A stretch of DNA of 64,000 nucleotides, taken from positions 46,123 to 110,122 of the forward strand of contig JAKCPI010026483.1 of the NCBI GenBank assembly GCA_023213315.1, in the 5' to 3' direction. The position numbers and the translations under genes are program-made. This stretch comes from Euborellia annulipes (Eukaryota; Arthropoda; Insecta; Dermaptera; Anisolabididae). This document shows positions 32,370 through 42,205 of this stretch, piece by piece (positions within the stretch are counted from its first letter, which is position 1; every line of letters starts with the position of its first letter). Under the pieces are notes generated by a model that saw only the letters and a list, made by a program, of their open reading frames with translations, was not told the origin of the DNA and searched no databases.

Positions 32370-33160
32370 TTAATTAGTCAATTTGTGCCTTTTATCGATC
32401 CTATAACCTCCCCGGACTGGAACTTTCATAAATAAAAATAATCTCCACTATATATTCTCCTCTTATCAATCTGTTCAATTTAACAAATTAAGAAATTTCT
32501 TCGCTTATAAATTTTAATTCCCTCCTCCCCCTAACGTCCTATCAAGATTGAAAATCTATTTGATAATTGCTTTTACCTTTAGAATTGGTAATAATAAAAG
32601 TAAATCTCTTTCAAGAGAGAAACGGATTATGCTAATCCAAGGCAGCAGGAGCAAACATCATAAGGTCAAATTTCAGTTTAATTGCCGTTAAGTGGAGGCC
32701 TCATCTATGGTCCATGGATCTCCAGAGAGCGATTTACAGCCCCCGGCCATTAGGCAAGGCCTCCCCTTTGCCCGTCCTTCCTTTTGATTGCGAAAAATTA
32801 CGCGAGTCATTTAAATAAGATGATGCCGATTGGCTTTTTTAACTTATCGCTGCTGTTGTTGTTGAATAATGAACCTCGCGGACTTGGGTGGTCCATTTAA
32901 GAGAGATTAAATGGAATAGCTGGAGAGAAGCGATTTTTTTTTTTAATTAAAGGTAATTAAACCTGGAAAGGCGATCGATAAACTCGGTGTAAAATATTAA
33001 TAATTATATAAGGTCAAAATTGATTCCAAGAATCTTTTTGATATAGTGGAAAATTATTATAATAGCAACTCATATTATTAAGCAATTTCTTCATTATAAT
33101 TTTTGGTTTACATAGTAGTAAATTGAAGAGAATTTTGAATTTAAGAAATATACCTACATT
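32370..33160. other. Unassigned, single-copy-like DNA
   Basis: From about 32500 to 32960 the sequence is less AT-rich, lacks every repeat family seen here and contains no long frame. It is a candidate for unique regulatory DNA. Confidence 0.35.
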
Positions 33161-33164
33161 CAAA

Positions 33165-33613
33165 ATTCTGGTGTGACTGGCGCACACCTTCGGAAAGTTG
33201 TGTACTGTGCGTGTCACACCAGATTTTTTGTGTCGGCATGTATTTAGTTTCCGACAGTACGGTACATTCGATTTTCAAGATGTAAAATTTATAAGTATGG
33301 GAAAATATTTATATTTTGTTACCATGGCAACCATTTCTCCTATCTTTCCTATGAAGTACAAGAGTAAAGTGGTCTTCAGAAGATTTCAATGACAAAATGA
33401 GAATATACATTTTATAGAGAATCTAAAAAATAATTGATTTTTGAATTAAAAAAAAAAATCGTTGGAGCGAATTTAGAGAAAATCGAAAAAAACTGAAAAA
33501 GTACATCAGTAAAGTACTAGTACTCTTTGGTCGATTTTGTTCAAAGGCTTCGTGTCACGTCCCAGGGGGGTGCCTAACTTAAATATAAAATTTCAACTTC
33601 CTAGCTCTTTTCC
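33165..33613 (-). mobile_element. HX repeat copy 8, truncated
   Basis: Starts TCTGGTGTGACTGGCGCACA with a shortened terminal hairpin, keeps the X-box (33318), and stops after TTCAACTTCCTAGCTCTTTT. The microsatellite and far hairpin are missing. Confidence 0.85.
33318..33331. promoter_or_regulatory. RFX/X-box-like palindrome in HX copy 8
   Basis: GTTACCATGGCAAC, exact X-box form. Confidence 0.5.
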
Positions 33614-34234
33614 GGCGGAATTTACCGCTTGCCAGGGGGCTACGCCGCAAAATTTAAAGGTTTTAAATTTCCTTCTCTGAATTAGATTTAAATTTCCCTC
33701 TCTAACTGCACTTCCTTTTTTTATGGCCAATCAGCGCCCGACCCTGACAGGCACATACACTCAGGGACAGGAAGTCAGCCGTAACGTTTTGTAATAAAGG
33801 AATTTGATTTAATAATTGAGAATTCCTACCTGGCTGCATTCACCTTCATTTCTGTGATTAAACCTAACTAAATCTAAAATGTACTTTATTTATTATTGAG
33901 AAAATCTGAACATTCTTCAAAGTCAAAATAAATGTCTACATCTAAGCAGGTCTTTAAAAAATGTATTTATTTATCTCGGGGTAATTGATGATCATTAGAT
34001 AATTTTTTACTGAGTTGTTTGATATGTCGTAGTATATTAATCATTATTAAAAGATCCCACACTCATGGGGCGTTAGAATGACCTAGAAAACTAATTAATG
34101 TTATACGGATTAGTTCATTTTCAAAGATTGATACAGAGGATCTATTCTAATATATAGACTTGCTGTTCCATTAATTATTTTGTTCTATTCATTAAAAAAA
34201 TGGGTAAATTGTGGATTATTTATTCTTAATTTAA
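33614..34234. other. Unassigned DNA
   Basis: The first 180 bp are less AT-rich (CCAGGGGGCTACGCCGC, CAATCAGCGCCCGACCC), and the TACCTGGCTGCATTCACC at 33828 recalls HH repeat tails, but no hammerhead core is present. Confidence 0.35.
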
Positions 34235-34922
34235 TTTTTACTTTCTCTTACCTATATATATGTTAATATAATATATATAGAGAGAAAGTATTGGATTCAT
34301 GCCAAAAATTCGATATAGAGATTTTGATGGATATACACATTATGAGGTCCCCTGAATCCAAAAAAGTGGTTTTCGAGACATGGTCTGTCTGTGTGTCTGT
34401 GTGTTTGCCTGTCTGTCTGTATGGGTTCAATTTAAAGCATGAAGGAATTGAGCTAAGAGGTCGAAATTTTATATTTAAGTTAGGCACCCCCTAGGGCGTG
34501 AAGATAAGCTTTTAATTAAAATCGACCAAAAAGTACTAATACTTTACTGATGTACTTTTTTAGTTTTTTTCGATTTTCTCAAAATTCGCTTCAACTATTT
34601 TGATTAAAATTCAAAAATCAATTATTTTTTAGATGCTCTTTAAAATATATATTCTCATTTTGCCATTGAAATCTTCTGAAGACCACTTTACTCTTGTACT
34701 CCATAGGAAAGATAGGAGAAATGGTTGCCATGGTAACAAAATATAAATATTTTCCCATGCTTAAGAATTTTACATCTTGAATTCTAATACATGTAGGCCT
34801 ATACCTGTGGAAACTAAATATATGTCGACACAAAAAATCTGGTGTGACAAGCACAGAACACAACTTTCGATTACCGAAGGCAAGAGAAAGTTGTGTTCTG
34901 TGCTTGTCTCACCAGATTTTTT
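34235..34922 (+). mobile_element. HX repeat copy 9, complete
   Basis: Reference-quality copy: left hairpin TTTTTACTTTCTCTTACC...AGAGAGAAAGT; GGTTTTCGAGACATGG; GTCTGTCTGTGTGTCTG microsatellite remnant; X-box at 34724; right hairpin; end GTCTCACCAGATTTTTT. The ends have no simple terminal inverted repeat, but the left ACTTTCTCTTACC is the inverse of a word in the right hairpin. Confidence 0.9.
34724..34737. promoter_or_regulatory. RFX/X-box-like palindrome in HX copy 9
   Basis: GTTGCCATGGTAAC, exact X-box palindrome. Confidence 0.5.
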
Positions 34923-34924
34923 CA

Positions 34925-35632
34925 ATTATTTTGAGTTTGTCTTTTGGCCCTCTCAGCGCCATTAGATGCCCTTCTCAAGTTTATTAAAAAAATTTTCAAT
35001 ACCCAAAAAAATAGTTAAAAGTTTATTTTTATTTATCGTTGAAACATCTCTCTCTAAATTCTTCATAAAAGGAGGAAATTGAATGTAAATATTCGTTAGA
35101 CAATCACTTGGGAAGACAAGTTATGAATTTATTTAATTCCCTCCCATCCCTGCTTAATACCTTTGTTTTTATTTTTTTTATTTTCAAACTTAGAATAGAA
35201 TGGAATTCCTTCTTTTTTTTATAGACCAGTCCCTCTCTTGATGATATCATGTTGTTTGTGTGTCGGCAAAGTTGCTTCCGTAAGTTTCATATTTTATTTA
35301 TAATATAATATTAAAGGAGTGGCAATGAAATGTTTTGCGTAAAATTTGACCAAAAAATAATGTTTATTTTTGATCTCATCAAAATGGAATGAGAATTTAC
35401 TGAATTTAGAGTAGACGAACAGGAAAGAAGGTGATGGTCGCCATTTTTGGTCAGACGAGGACAAATTCTGTTGCGAAATCAGAAATATCAACATGATGGA
35501 TAACTTTTTTTTTTATTTATTATATACAAATATTTATTATATGTAACTTATCTGAGAATGAATAATCGAACCAAGGAGAGAGGAATAAATAAACTAGAAG
35601 CAAAAAAAAAAACACCTATTACGAAAAATTTG
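34925..35632. other. Unassigned AT-rich DNA
   Basis: Nothing supportable seen. Confidence 0.45.
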
Positions 35633-36450
35633 CCAAGAGATGTCAGAATGGTAGCTAATAATTTTATGCATTTGATTGTCATTGATCTTTTAATAAAGTA
35701 CTAGCCTTCGGCGGGCTTCGCACCTGGACCCCCCCTCCAGCTGGTTTGGGCCCGCCTGCGGTGGACCCTCGCCTTTTCTTAATTATGAGAAGCTTCACGT
35801 CTAGACAGGGGGCTTCGCCCCTTGGACCCCCTCCTAGGGTCCAGTCCTCTCCGAGTCTCAAATGGCCTAAAAGACTGTGTGTATGTGTGTGTGAATTTGA
35901 GTGTGAATGAGAAAAAAGTGTGTTAAAAAAAAAAAAATAAAATAATCATTATTATGAAAATATATATTTTGGGGTACAGGTATTTCTATTTAAGCCATTT
36001 GGTATCCAAATGGCTTAAATAAAATCATCGGATTGCCTGGGATCCGAACCTTCGACCCTTGGTATACAAGGCAGGCGAGTATAAAAATATATAAATATAG
36101 ACCAGACAGGCTAATAGGGGATCTGATAATACCGGCTCTTTGACTAGCCTGCCATCTTTTGCAAGAGTGCTGAACTAGTTGACCGTTAATTTTTAAATAA
36201 ATCATCTAAACTTACTTTATATTTTTCTTAATTAAAATGTGATTAATAATAATAATAAATTCATTTTTAAATTAAAAAAAAAAAAAAATTGAATTTGTTG
36301 TAACAGATTGTTTTTCTGTATTTTCATAATTTTTTTAATAAGTCATTTAGAAAAATTATAACTTTCTATCCCAAAAATTCCTTATACTAGTCTAGTTTTT
36401 TTTTTTTTTTTTTTAAGTACGTTTAGACACCTCTCCTACTCCCACTTAAA
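35633..36450. mobile_element. TTAA MITE family 1, copy 2, split by insertions
   Basis: 35633-35697 and 36079-36450 align in order with 7533-8073. Between them lie a GC-rich patch (35700-35858), a SINE-A tail (35861-35932, plus) and a SINE-A head half (35968-36076, minus). The right end ACTCCCACTTAA is diverged and the left end is lost. Confidence 0.7.
35861..36076. mobile_element. Two SINE-A fragments in opposite orientations
   Basis: Plus-strand tail with GAGTGTGAATGAGAAAAAAG and poly(A) at 35861-35932. A minus-strand piece at 35968-36076 has the intact hairpin CCATTTGGTATCCAAATGG and B box GGTTCGGATCCCAGGC. Confidence 0.8.
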
Positions 36451-37130
36451 CAAACTCTCTCAGCCAACCGACACAGATCTTCTCATTTAGAATTTTTGAA
36501 ATTTTTTTTATCGGGAAGTCGAATTAAGGGGGCGATCGATATATTCGTTAAATTGTTAGCGTACGTATCTTATCATTCCTTCCAAATCTTCTAATTATTA
36601 TCACACCATCTTAATGAACTCGATGGTTCTTTATCGTAAAAAGATTCCTACACAGTATTCGTTGATTCAAAAAACGTTTTTGTTTTTTAATGAGAAAATT
36701 TTGTAGTTTCTCAATTATTTCAATTTTTTTTTTCTCCACTGTTTTTATTTTATTATCGTATATAAATTTATTTCAAGAGATGGACGTAAATAAATAGTGC
36801 TTTATATAAACTAGACACTTATGGCAAATCTAGTTAGGGAATTTCATTTAATTATGTATAGACCTATTATTAATTGCAAAGTGCATTTGAATTAAATTTA
36901 GATCAGTTTGGCCAGATGGAAATATCCTCTCAACCTAGAATAATTGTTGAAATCAAGAGGATTCTATTTTGAAAATTATGAGGATTATAAGACCGTTCAG
37001 TAGAACTAAGAGCTATTATAGTTATGATAGAAATTAACTAGGGTCCTAAATATTTTTAAAATATCATTTTGTACCGGAATGTTATTGTATTTTTTTCTTT
37101 TGGTGTGACACCTGTAAGCAATTTACTTGT
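36451..37130. other. Unassigned AT-rich DNA
   Basis: No supported feature. Confidence 0.45.
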
Positions 37131-37221
37131 GTTTTCTTTCCGGTGTTTTGAGCAGGATGGAGCGCAGGAGAAGTTTAATTAAAAGACAATTCTTTTTCAG
37201 AGACTTGTTCAGTATGCTCCC

Positions 37222-37258
37222 TTTTCGTTTCGGCCATTTCGATAGTCTTCATCAGAAA
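37222..37258 (-). ncRNA. Hammerhead-like motif 5
   Basis: Minus strand: CTGATGA (exact core), A, weakly paired segment, GGCC, GAAAC; the next bases are GAAAA rather than GTC. Confidence 0.35.
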
Positions 37259-37427
37259 CTTAGTCTAGATTTATTAAAATAATAATTTTTTTACAATGTA
37301 TTATAATCATATGATATTTACTTATTTTTTTTTATTAATGTATAAAAAATTAATGTACAAAAATACGTACGTAAATCTCATATGGTTATAATATATTGTA
37401 ATAAATATTATTTTAATAAATCTAGAC

Positions 37428-37470
37428 AAAGGTTCTGATGAAGGCTTTCGAAATGGCCGAAACGAAAAGG
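37428..37470 (+). ncRNA. Hammerhead-like motif 6
   Basis: CTGATGA (37435-37441), AGGC...GGCC stem, GAAAC (37459-37463), then GAAAA in place of the GTC triplet. Confidence 0.4.
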
Positions 37471-37614
37471 GAGCATCCATTCCTGAACCTGAACAAGTCT
37501 CTGAAAAAGAATTGACTTTTAATTAAACTTCTTCTGCGCTCCATTCTGCTCAAAACACCAGAAAGAACATACAAGTTAACGTAGAATAACATTTGTTTTT
37601 TTTTTTTAATTTAT

Positions 37615-37779
37615 TTAGTATTTTTTATGAAATATGTCTTAAAAAAATTTATATTTAATGTTACTTGCACAAGTGACAAAAAAAAATTATATATAATCCA
37701 ATGAAAACAAAAAATTTTAATGTTAATTTTCTCAAAACTCGTTAGCTGGCGCTTGACACACTAATGCGTAACAGGGTCC
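37615..37779 (+). mobile_element. GGACCCTGTTA-end MITE, right part
   Basis: Matches the right two thirds of the complete copy at 41013-41270, ending TTGACACACTAATGCGTAAC, AGGGTCC. The left terminus is missing. Confidence 0.75.
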
Positions 37780-37785
37780 ATATAG

Positions 37786-38014
37786 GGTTACCATCATTTA
37801 TTGAGGCCAGATCAGGACAGACGACCTTTTGTTTTTTTTTTTAGGCAATTTTCCCCTCTTTTTGGCCACTTTTTCGGTTTATATTAGTAAAATCTGGACA
37901 TTTCTCAGATCCGGATGCCAAACCCGGACGTCTGGCAACCTGAATTTTGTCCTCTCCTGGGAGGAGGGGGGTTAAAACCCCTTAAAAAATCCCTGGTCGC
38001 GCCACTGAGAGGAG
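37786..38014. mobile_element. hAT-like terminal fragments
   Basis: GGGTTACCATC...GTCTGGCAACC (37786-37940) and GGTCGCGCCACTG (ending 38011) both resemble ends of hAT-N elements (CAGGGTTGCCAG and CAGTGGCGCGACC types). Partners and target duplications are not clear. Confidence 0.35.
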
Positions 38015-38194
38015 CAGCCAAAGTTGTTTTAGCTGGAGTTAATATCGTGTCCTCTTTAGCCAATCACAGTTGGGTTGGAACTAAGGGACAATTTTTTTTG
38101 TTTTTTAACAATCTTTGGTAAGAAATAATGTTTTTATTTATAAAAAAGAATGTTATATATTTTTTGTGTAAAGCAATTGTAATTTCAATAAATG

Positions 38195-38290
38195 TTTATT
38201 GACTGCAGGTCCCGAAGAAGGACGCGATTGGCGTCCGAAACGTCGATCAAAAGAAATTAAAATAGTTTTTTATTCTCCTGGCTGCAAATC
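38195..38290 (+). repeat. HH repeat 7
   Basis: Hammerhead-like core followed by AAAAGAAATTAAAATAGTTT and the CTCCTGGCTGCAAATCCAC tail. This arrangement parallels the other HH repeats. Confidence 0.55.
38205..38250 (+). ncRNA. Hammerhead-like motif 7
   Basis: CCGAAGA (one change), A, perfect 6-bp stem GGACGC/GCGTCC, GAAAC (38237-38241), GTC. Confidence 0.5.
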
Positions 38291-38940
38291 CACTTCCTTA
38301 AGAATGTTTTTTTTTTTTAATAATTTATTTCTAATTTATTTAATAAAAAAGGACGCAAAAAGTCCTCTTCTACACTCCTTTAAGTTAACTAGGCTTTTAT
38401 TTTCCTCTGGCTAGCCTTATTTGACAATAAGGGTTGGGTGAACTTCAGACCTCTATGAAACAAATTCTTTTGACTGGATCTATTTTTTCCATAATAAAAA
38501 ACTAAACAATTAATTGTTTAATTAAAAATTAAAATTTTAAACAAAAAGGAATGATGCAAGTAAGAATAATTATTATTTGTTCATTAACAAAATGTTTCTT
38601 TCGTCGTTTTGTGCCTTTAACATAATTTAATTAAGGCCCAATTTTAAGAGTGACTCATTTTATTTACACTGTTTGTAATTTATTTTAACAAAAAGTTGGA
38701 GCTGAAAGATTAAAACGAATTTAACTGAGACCAGCTGGCATAAAAGAAAAGATGTTCTAATTTTTTTTTTTTTTTTAAACAAGATCTAAAAATTTCTTTT
38801 AATTTTAACTTTTTTCAATTATTTTGAGAAATCATTTTTATTTTCATTTTATGTACCTGGTCATCTCATACTGTGTATATATTTATTATATAAGAGTTGT
38901 TCAACAAGTTTAAAATCCACTATGACACTTTCATAATGAC
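38291..38940. other. Unassigned AT-rich DNA
   Basis: No gene or repeat recognised. Confidence 0.45.
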
Positions 38941-39045
38941 TTTTCGCCAGATCTGAGGATGGTTCAAACATGGAACCGAAACGTCAGCTGTGTGAATTAA
39001 ACGAATAAAGAAATAACCTGGTGACTCTCATTTCTACCCTCTTAT
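38941..39045 (+). repeat. HH repeat 8
   Basis: Core followed by GTGTGAATTAAACGAATAAAGA, CCTGGTGACTCTCATTTC. The same GTGTGAATTAAA...AATAAAGAAA text follows the motif at 43321. Confidence 0.6.
38946..38992 (+). ncRNA. Hammerhead-like motif 8, exact core boxes
   Basis: CTGAGGA (38953-38959), T, GGTTC/GAACC stem with a 7-nt loop, GAAAC (38978-38982), GTC. It has both conserved boxes, but the extra T before stem II and the lack of stem III remain. Stem I is weak. Confidence 0.5.
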
Positions 39046-39542
39046 TAATATTTTTATTTTCTATATAAATGCATCAGGACCTTAGAGGAGAAAGACACGC
39101 TTCTTTTGCTCAGGAGTCAGAGATTCGCTTCCTGTCCTAGCCGAAAATTTATTCAAAATCACTTTAAAATTATTTTAATTCAAAGGAAAAAAAAAATAAG
39201 ACAACCCTCAAGTTAAAAAATATAATGATTTGTCGATGGTAGAAACAAGAATTATTTTTATTAGGTACATCTAAATACTTCGCCTAGAGTTAGCTCTTTA
39301 TTAAAAAAAAAAAAAAAGACTTTTATTTAAAGAAAATATTTTTTATCAAAGATCTAATTAAAATTTTACTTTGAAAGTGGATACCTTTTGTACTCAAAGG
39401 AATATAATATTTTCTGAAGATACTTTTATAATGTCAGATGATTAATGTAATTATTATTAAAGATTTTTTTAACCACAAAAAAAATATTAAGGACAGTACT
39501 AAATTTTTTTAATTTGTTTGACCTTCATACGGTATTTGGGGT
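39046..39542. other. Unassigned AT-rich DNA
   Basis: A decayed tRNA-like T arm (GAGATTCGCTTCCTGTCC) lies near 39119. Otherwise nothing. Confidence 0.4.
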
Positions 39543-39550
39543 CTATGACC

Positions 39551-39791
39551 CAGGGGCGTATATAGAAATTTTTTCGGGGGCCGAACTCAAAAATTTTTCT
39601 GCGGAAAATTTTTTTTTTAAGAAACTATATTTTTTTCACACGAAATTTTTTGAGGACCATTTTTTCTATTGCGGAACCAAAGTTGTCCATCCTGCGGAAA
39701 AATTTGTTGCGCTGATGTCTGTATATCCCTATATATGTATATGTGTTTGGGGCCCGGGCCCCTCGGCCCCCCCCCCATAAATACGCCCCTG
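39551..39791. mobile_element. hAT-like MITE, CAGGGGCGTAT family, copy 2
   Basis: Ends CAGGGGCGTATATAG and ATAAATACGCCCCTG. Flanks are CTATGACC (39543-39550) and ATATGACC (39792-39799), again matching over 7 of 8 bases. Body nearly identical to 28051-28312. Confidence 0.85.
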
Positions 39792-39799
39792 ATATGACC

Positions 39800-40490
39800 C
39801 CAGGAGCACTTCAAGCCTTTGTATCTTTTCAACTATTATATTTGGAAATTTCTCCTTTTTTGACTTTTATTTTTTTGTCGTTCTAAATATGAATTTCACA
39901 ATTAGAAATTTAAAATAGTTTATTTAGGGCACTATAGAAATTGTTACACATTCGTTCTTGGGGTCTATATGACCCCAGTAGTATTTAAAGCCCTTCTATT
40001 ATTATTTTATTATTATATTTAGTATATAAGGATTTATTGCTGGCCGGTTTTTCCAATGTATATTATTCAAATAATATATAATAATATAATATTGTGAAAA
40101 AGGTTCCTTCAATCTAATATAATGAGTATAAAGCTTGGGGTCAATATGAGCCCAAAGACTTCTTGTGTAGGGTTAAAACGAAGACCGTACGAAGGTTAAG
40201 GTCTTTTTCGTACTAAATCCCCCTGAGAAAGGTAGCGACAGTCGTTTGGACAATTTAGAGTGTAAAGAATCCATTATAATGATTTCTCTTTTGAAATGAT
40301 GTATACTTATGCAGAGTGCTATAATTCATTTATAAAATCACACATGTCTCCTTGAAAAATTATAATAAATCCTAAATATTCATAGATATATTTGTAAAAG
40401 AAAAGAGAGAATGGTTTAAGAGCCTTTGAGACCAAGGAAATATATAAAGAGAGATAATTAAGAAAACTGATGAATTTATGAAGCATGTTA
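39800..40490. other. Unassigned AT-rich DNA
   Basis: The phrase GGGGTCTATATGACCCCA recurs as GGGGTCtATGACC (39538), GGGGTCTATATGACC (39960) and GGGGTCAATATGAGCCC (40138), a loose dispersed motif. Confidence 0.4.
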
Positions 40491-40493
40491 AGC

Positions 40494-40504
40494 GAGAGAG
40501 CGAG

Positions 40505-40541
<37 letters not shown>
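40494..40541. repeat. (GA)n microsatellite
   Basis: Uninterrupted AG dinucleotides after an AGAGCGAGAGCGAGAG start. Confidence 0.9.
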
Positions 40542-40545
<4 letters not shown>

Positions 40546-41012
40546 AATCTTCCCATTAAACAGGTGAGGGGGAGTTTAATTTGATATTCTATCTAGACCG
40601 AGATGTAGCTCAAAAGTCAAGCCAAGTTTTAAATCAGTTCTGACTACTGACATGTCTTTATTTCTAGCCACTTTCTATAATAGTCTAGAAACTATAAAGA
40701 ATTGCTTTATGTTGCGCTCTTTGACATTATAAGTTGATGAAAACGATCAAAAAAATAAACTTTTTGATATATAAATAAATAAATCATTTTAGAGAAGAGG
40801 AATTCATTCATCAAAAATTTTTTTTTTTTTTTCATTTGTCAGCCGGTAGAAGCCAGTTGCCAGCCACCCCCCCCTCCACTTCGTGGACGACAGGTTAGAG
40901 ATCTTGAAGAATGTCAAAATGAACATAATCTAAAAGGTAAGGGGAGTGAGTTCGGACCCAGGCAGTACGATGAAGATTTATTTAAATTTTTCGGATACCA
41001 AATGATATAAAT

Positions 41013-41270
41013 GGACCCTGTTATGCATTAGTGTGTCAAGCGCCAAAAAAAAATTAAAAATTGAGTTAAGCACGGAATATTGTTTCAAATGCTATAATTA
41101 ATAGAATTTTTTATAAAATATGTCCTATAAAATTTATCAGGTATATTTAATGTTACTTGCACAATTGACAAAAAAAATTATATATAATCCAATGAAAACA
41201 AAAAACTTTAATGTTAATTTTCTTAAAACTCGGTAGGTGGCGTTTGACACACTAATGCGTAACAGGGTCC
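41013..41270. mobile_element. MITE with 33-bp inverted ends, GGACCCTGTTA family
   Basis: The ends GGACCCTGTTATGCATTAGT and ACTAATGCGTAACAGGGTCC continue as about 33-bp inverted repeats. AAAT flanks both sides, suggesting a 4-bp duplication; an 8-bp duplication with one mismatch cannot be excluded. No coding capacity. Copy 2 is at 37615. Confidence 0.8.
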
Positions 41271-41289
41271 AAATAAATATGCCTTGGAC

Positions 41290-41579
41290 CATGTGCGTAC
41301 CCAGGATCAAATCTAGGGGGGGGCATGGTCAGATCATGGTCGTCCAGGGGGGGCAGATCATGGTCGTCCAGATTGTGACATAGCTATTTTTTATATAGAG
41401 GGGTAAAGCCTTCGAATTAAAGGCCTAAAAACCCTCGAGTCCTAACAAAAAAGAATTCCCCGTCGCCATCCACCAATTTTGTTTCGTTTCATCACTTTAT
41501 AAACATTAAATTTTTTTTTTTTGCTTCTAGGGGGGGGTGAGGGCAGCTGCCCCCCTGCCCCTCGCTGGGTACGCCCATG
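41290..41579. mobile_element. hAT MITE, CATGNGCGTACCCAG family, 8-bp duplication
   Basis: Ends CATGTGCGTACCCAG and CTGGGTACGCCCATG are inverted repeats. CCTTGGAC is perfectly repeated at 41282-41289 and 41580-41587. G-runs flank both ends, as in other local hAT MITEs. Confidence 0.9.
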
Positions 41580-41833
41580 CCTTGGACCGTATTGTAATTA
41601 ATATAAGTAGCGTTTAAAGTTCATATGGACTAAGATGTCCAAAAAAGAATCCAACAGCGAGCAATTCGAAAAATTTTTATTATTTTATTAGGCTTGAAGG
41701 TTGAAATTTAATATATAAGTTAGTCACCCCCGTGGGACGTGACACGAAGCTTTTGAACAAAATCGGCCAAAAGTTTTATTAACAGGAACAGGGATGAAGG
41801 CAGCCAGCAAAAGAACAAAAACTTTATTTAAAT

Positions 41834-41876
41834 ATCGTCGACTTTTCGAACGCATCGCTCCCATCTTCAGGGCGAT
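41834..41876 (-). ncRNA. Hammerhead-like motif 9
   Basis: Minus strand: ATCGCC, CTGAAGA, T, GGGA...TTC, GAAAAGTC, GACGAT; stem I ATCG/CGAT present. Confidence 0.4.
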
Positions 41877-41900
41877 AAATTGTTAATGTTGTTTAGATTT

Positions 41901-41947
41901 ATCGTCCTGAAGATGGGAGCGATGCGTTCCCGAAAAGTCGTCGATAT
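41901..41947 (+). ncRNA. Hammerhead-like motif 10
   Basis: ATCGTC, CTGAAGA, T, GGGA/TCCC stem, GAAAAGTC, GTCGAT. The second box is GAAAA rather than GAAAC. Confidence 0.45.
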
Positions 41948-42152
41948 TTAAATAAAGTTTTCGTTCTTTGCTGGCTGCCTACATCTACCTGTTCCTGTTA
42001 ATTATCACTCAGCCATTAATTTGTTCTTTTCAAACTATTTGACAAAAGGTTTATTTTTTAGATGCTTTTTAAAATGTATATTCTCATTTTGCCCTTGAAA
42101 TCTTTTGAAGCACACTTTACTCTTGTACTTCATAGGAAAGATAGGAGAAATG

Positions 42153-42166
42153 GTTACCATGGTAAC
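42153..42166. promoter_or_regulatory. RFX/X-box-like palindrome in HX copy 10
   Basis: GTTACCATGGTAAC, a perfect 14-bp palindrome. Confidence 0.5.
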
Positions 42167-42205
42167 GGGATATAAATATTTTCCTATATTTATAAATTTT
42201 ACATC

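Larger units (their letters stand above)
37134..37568. repeat. HH repeats 5 and 6, long inverted pair
   Basis: Arms of about 190 bp (37134-37330 and 37370-37568) are near-identical inverted copies. The outer edge is TTCTTTCCGGTGTTTTGAGC, and GCTCCCTTTTCGTTTCGGCC lies in the middle. The right arm has a small insertion (CCATTCCTGAACCTG). Each arm contains a hammerhead-like core facing outward. Confidence 0.85.
40935..41650 (+). mobile_element. Old SINE-A copy split by two MITEs
   Basis: SINE-A text runs in order across three pieces: GAGTTCGGACCCAGGCAG to GATATAAAT (40945-41012), AAATAAATATGCCTTGGAC (41271-41289), and a decayed tail (about 41588-41650, TTCATATGGACTAAGATGTCC). The 41013 and 41290 elements interrupt it, so the SINE is older than both. 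Confidence 0.7.
41776..42005. repeat. HH repeats 9 and 10, tight inverted pair
   Basis: Arms of about 104 bp (AACAGGAACAGGGATGAAGG... and ...CATCTACCTGTTCCTGTT) are separated by about 20 bp. Each carries a hammerhead-like core, TTTAAATAAAGTTTT and the GCTGGCTGCC tail. Confidence 0.85.

Noticed and set aside
33198..33392. A similar peptide frame recurring in several HX copies (near 5116, 33198, 34618, 45072)
   Set aside because: The frame is broken at different points in each copy and tracks the conserved DNA around the X-box, so DNA-level conservation explains it better than a protein.
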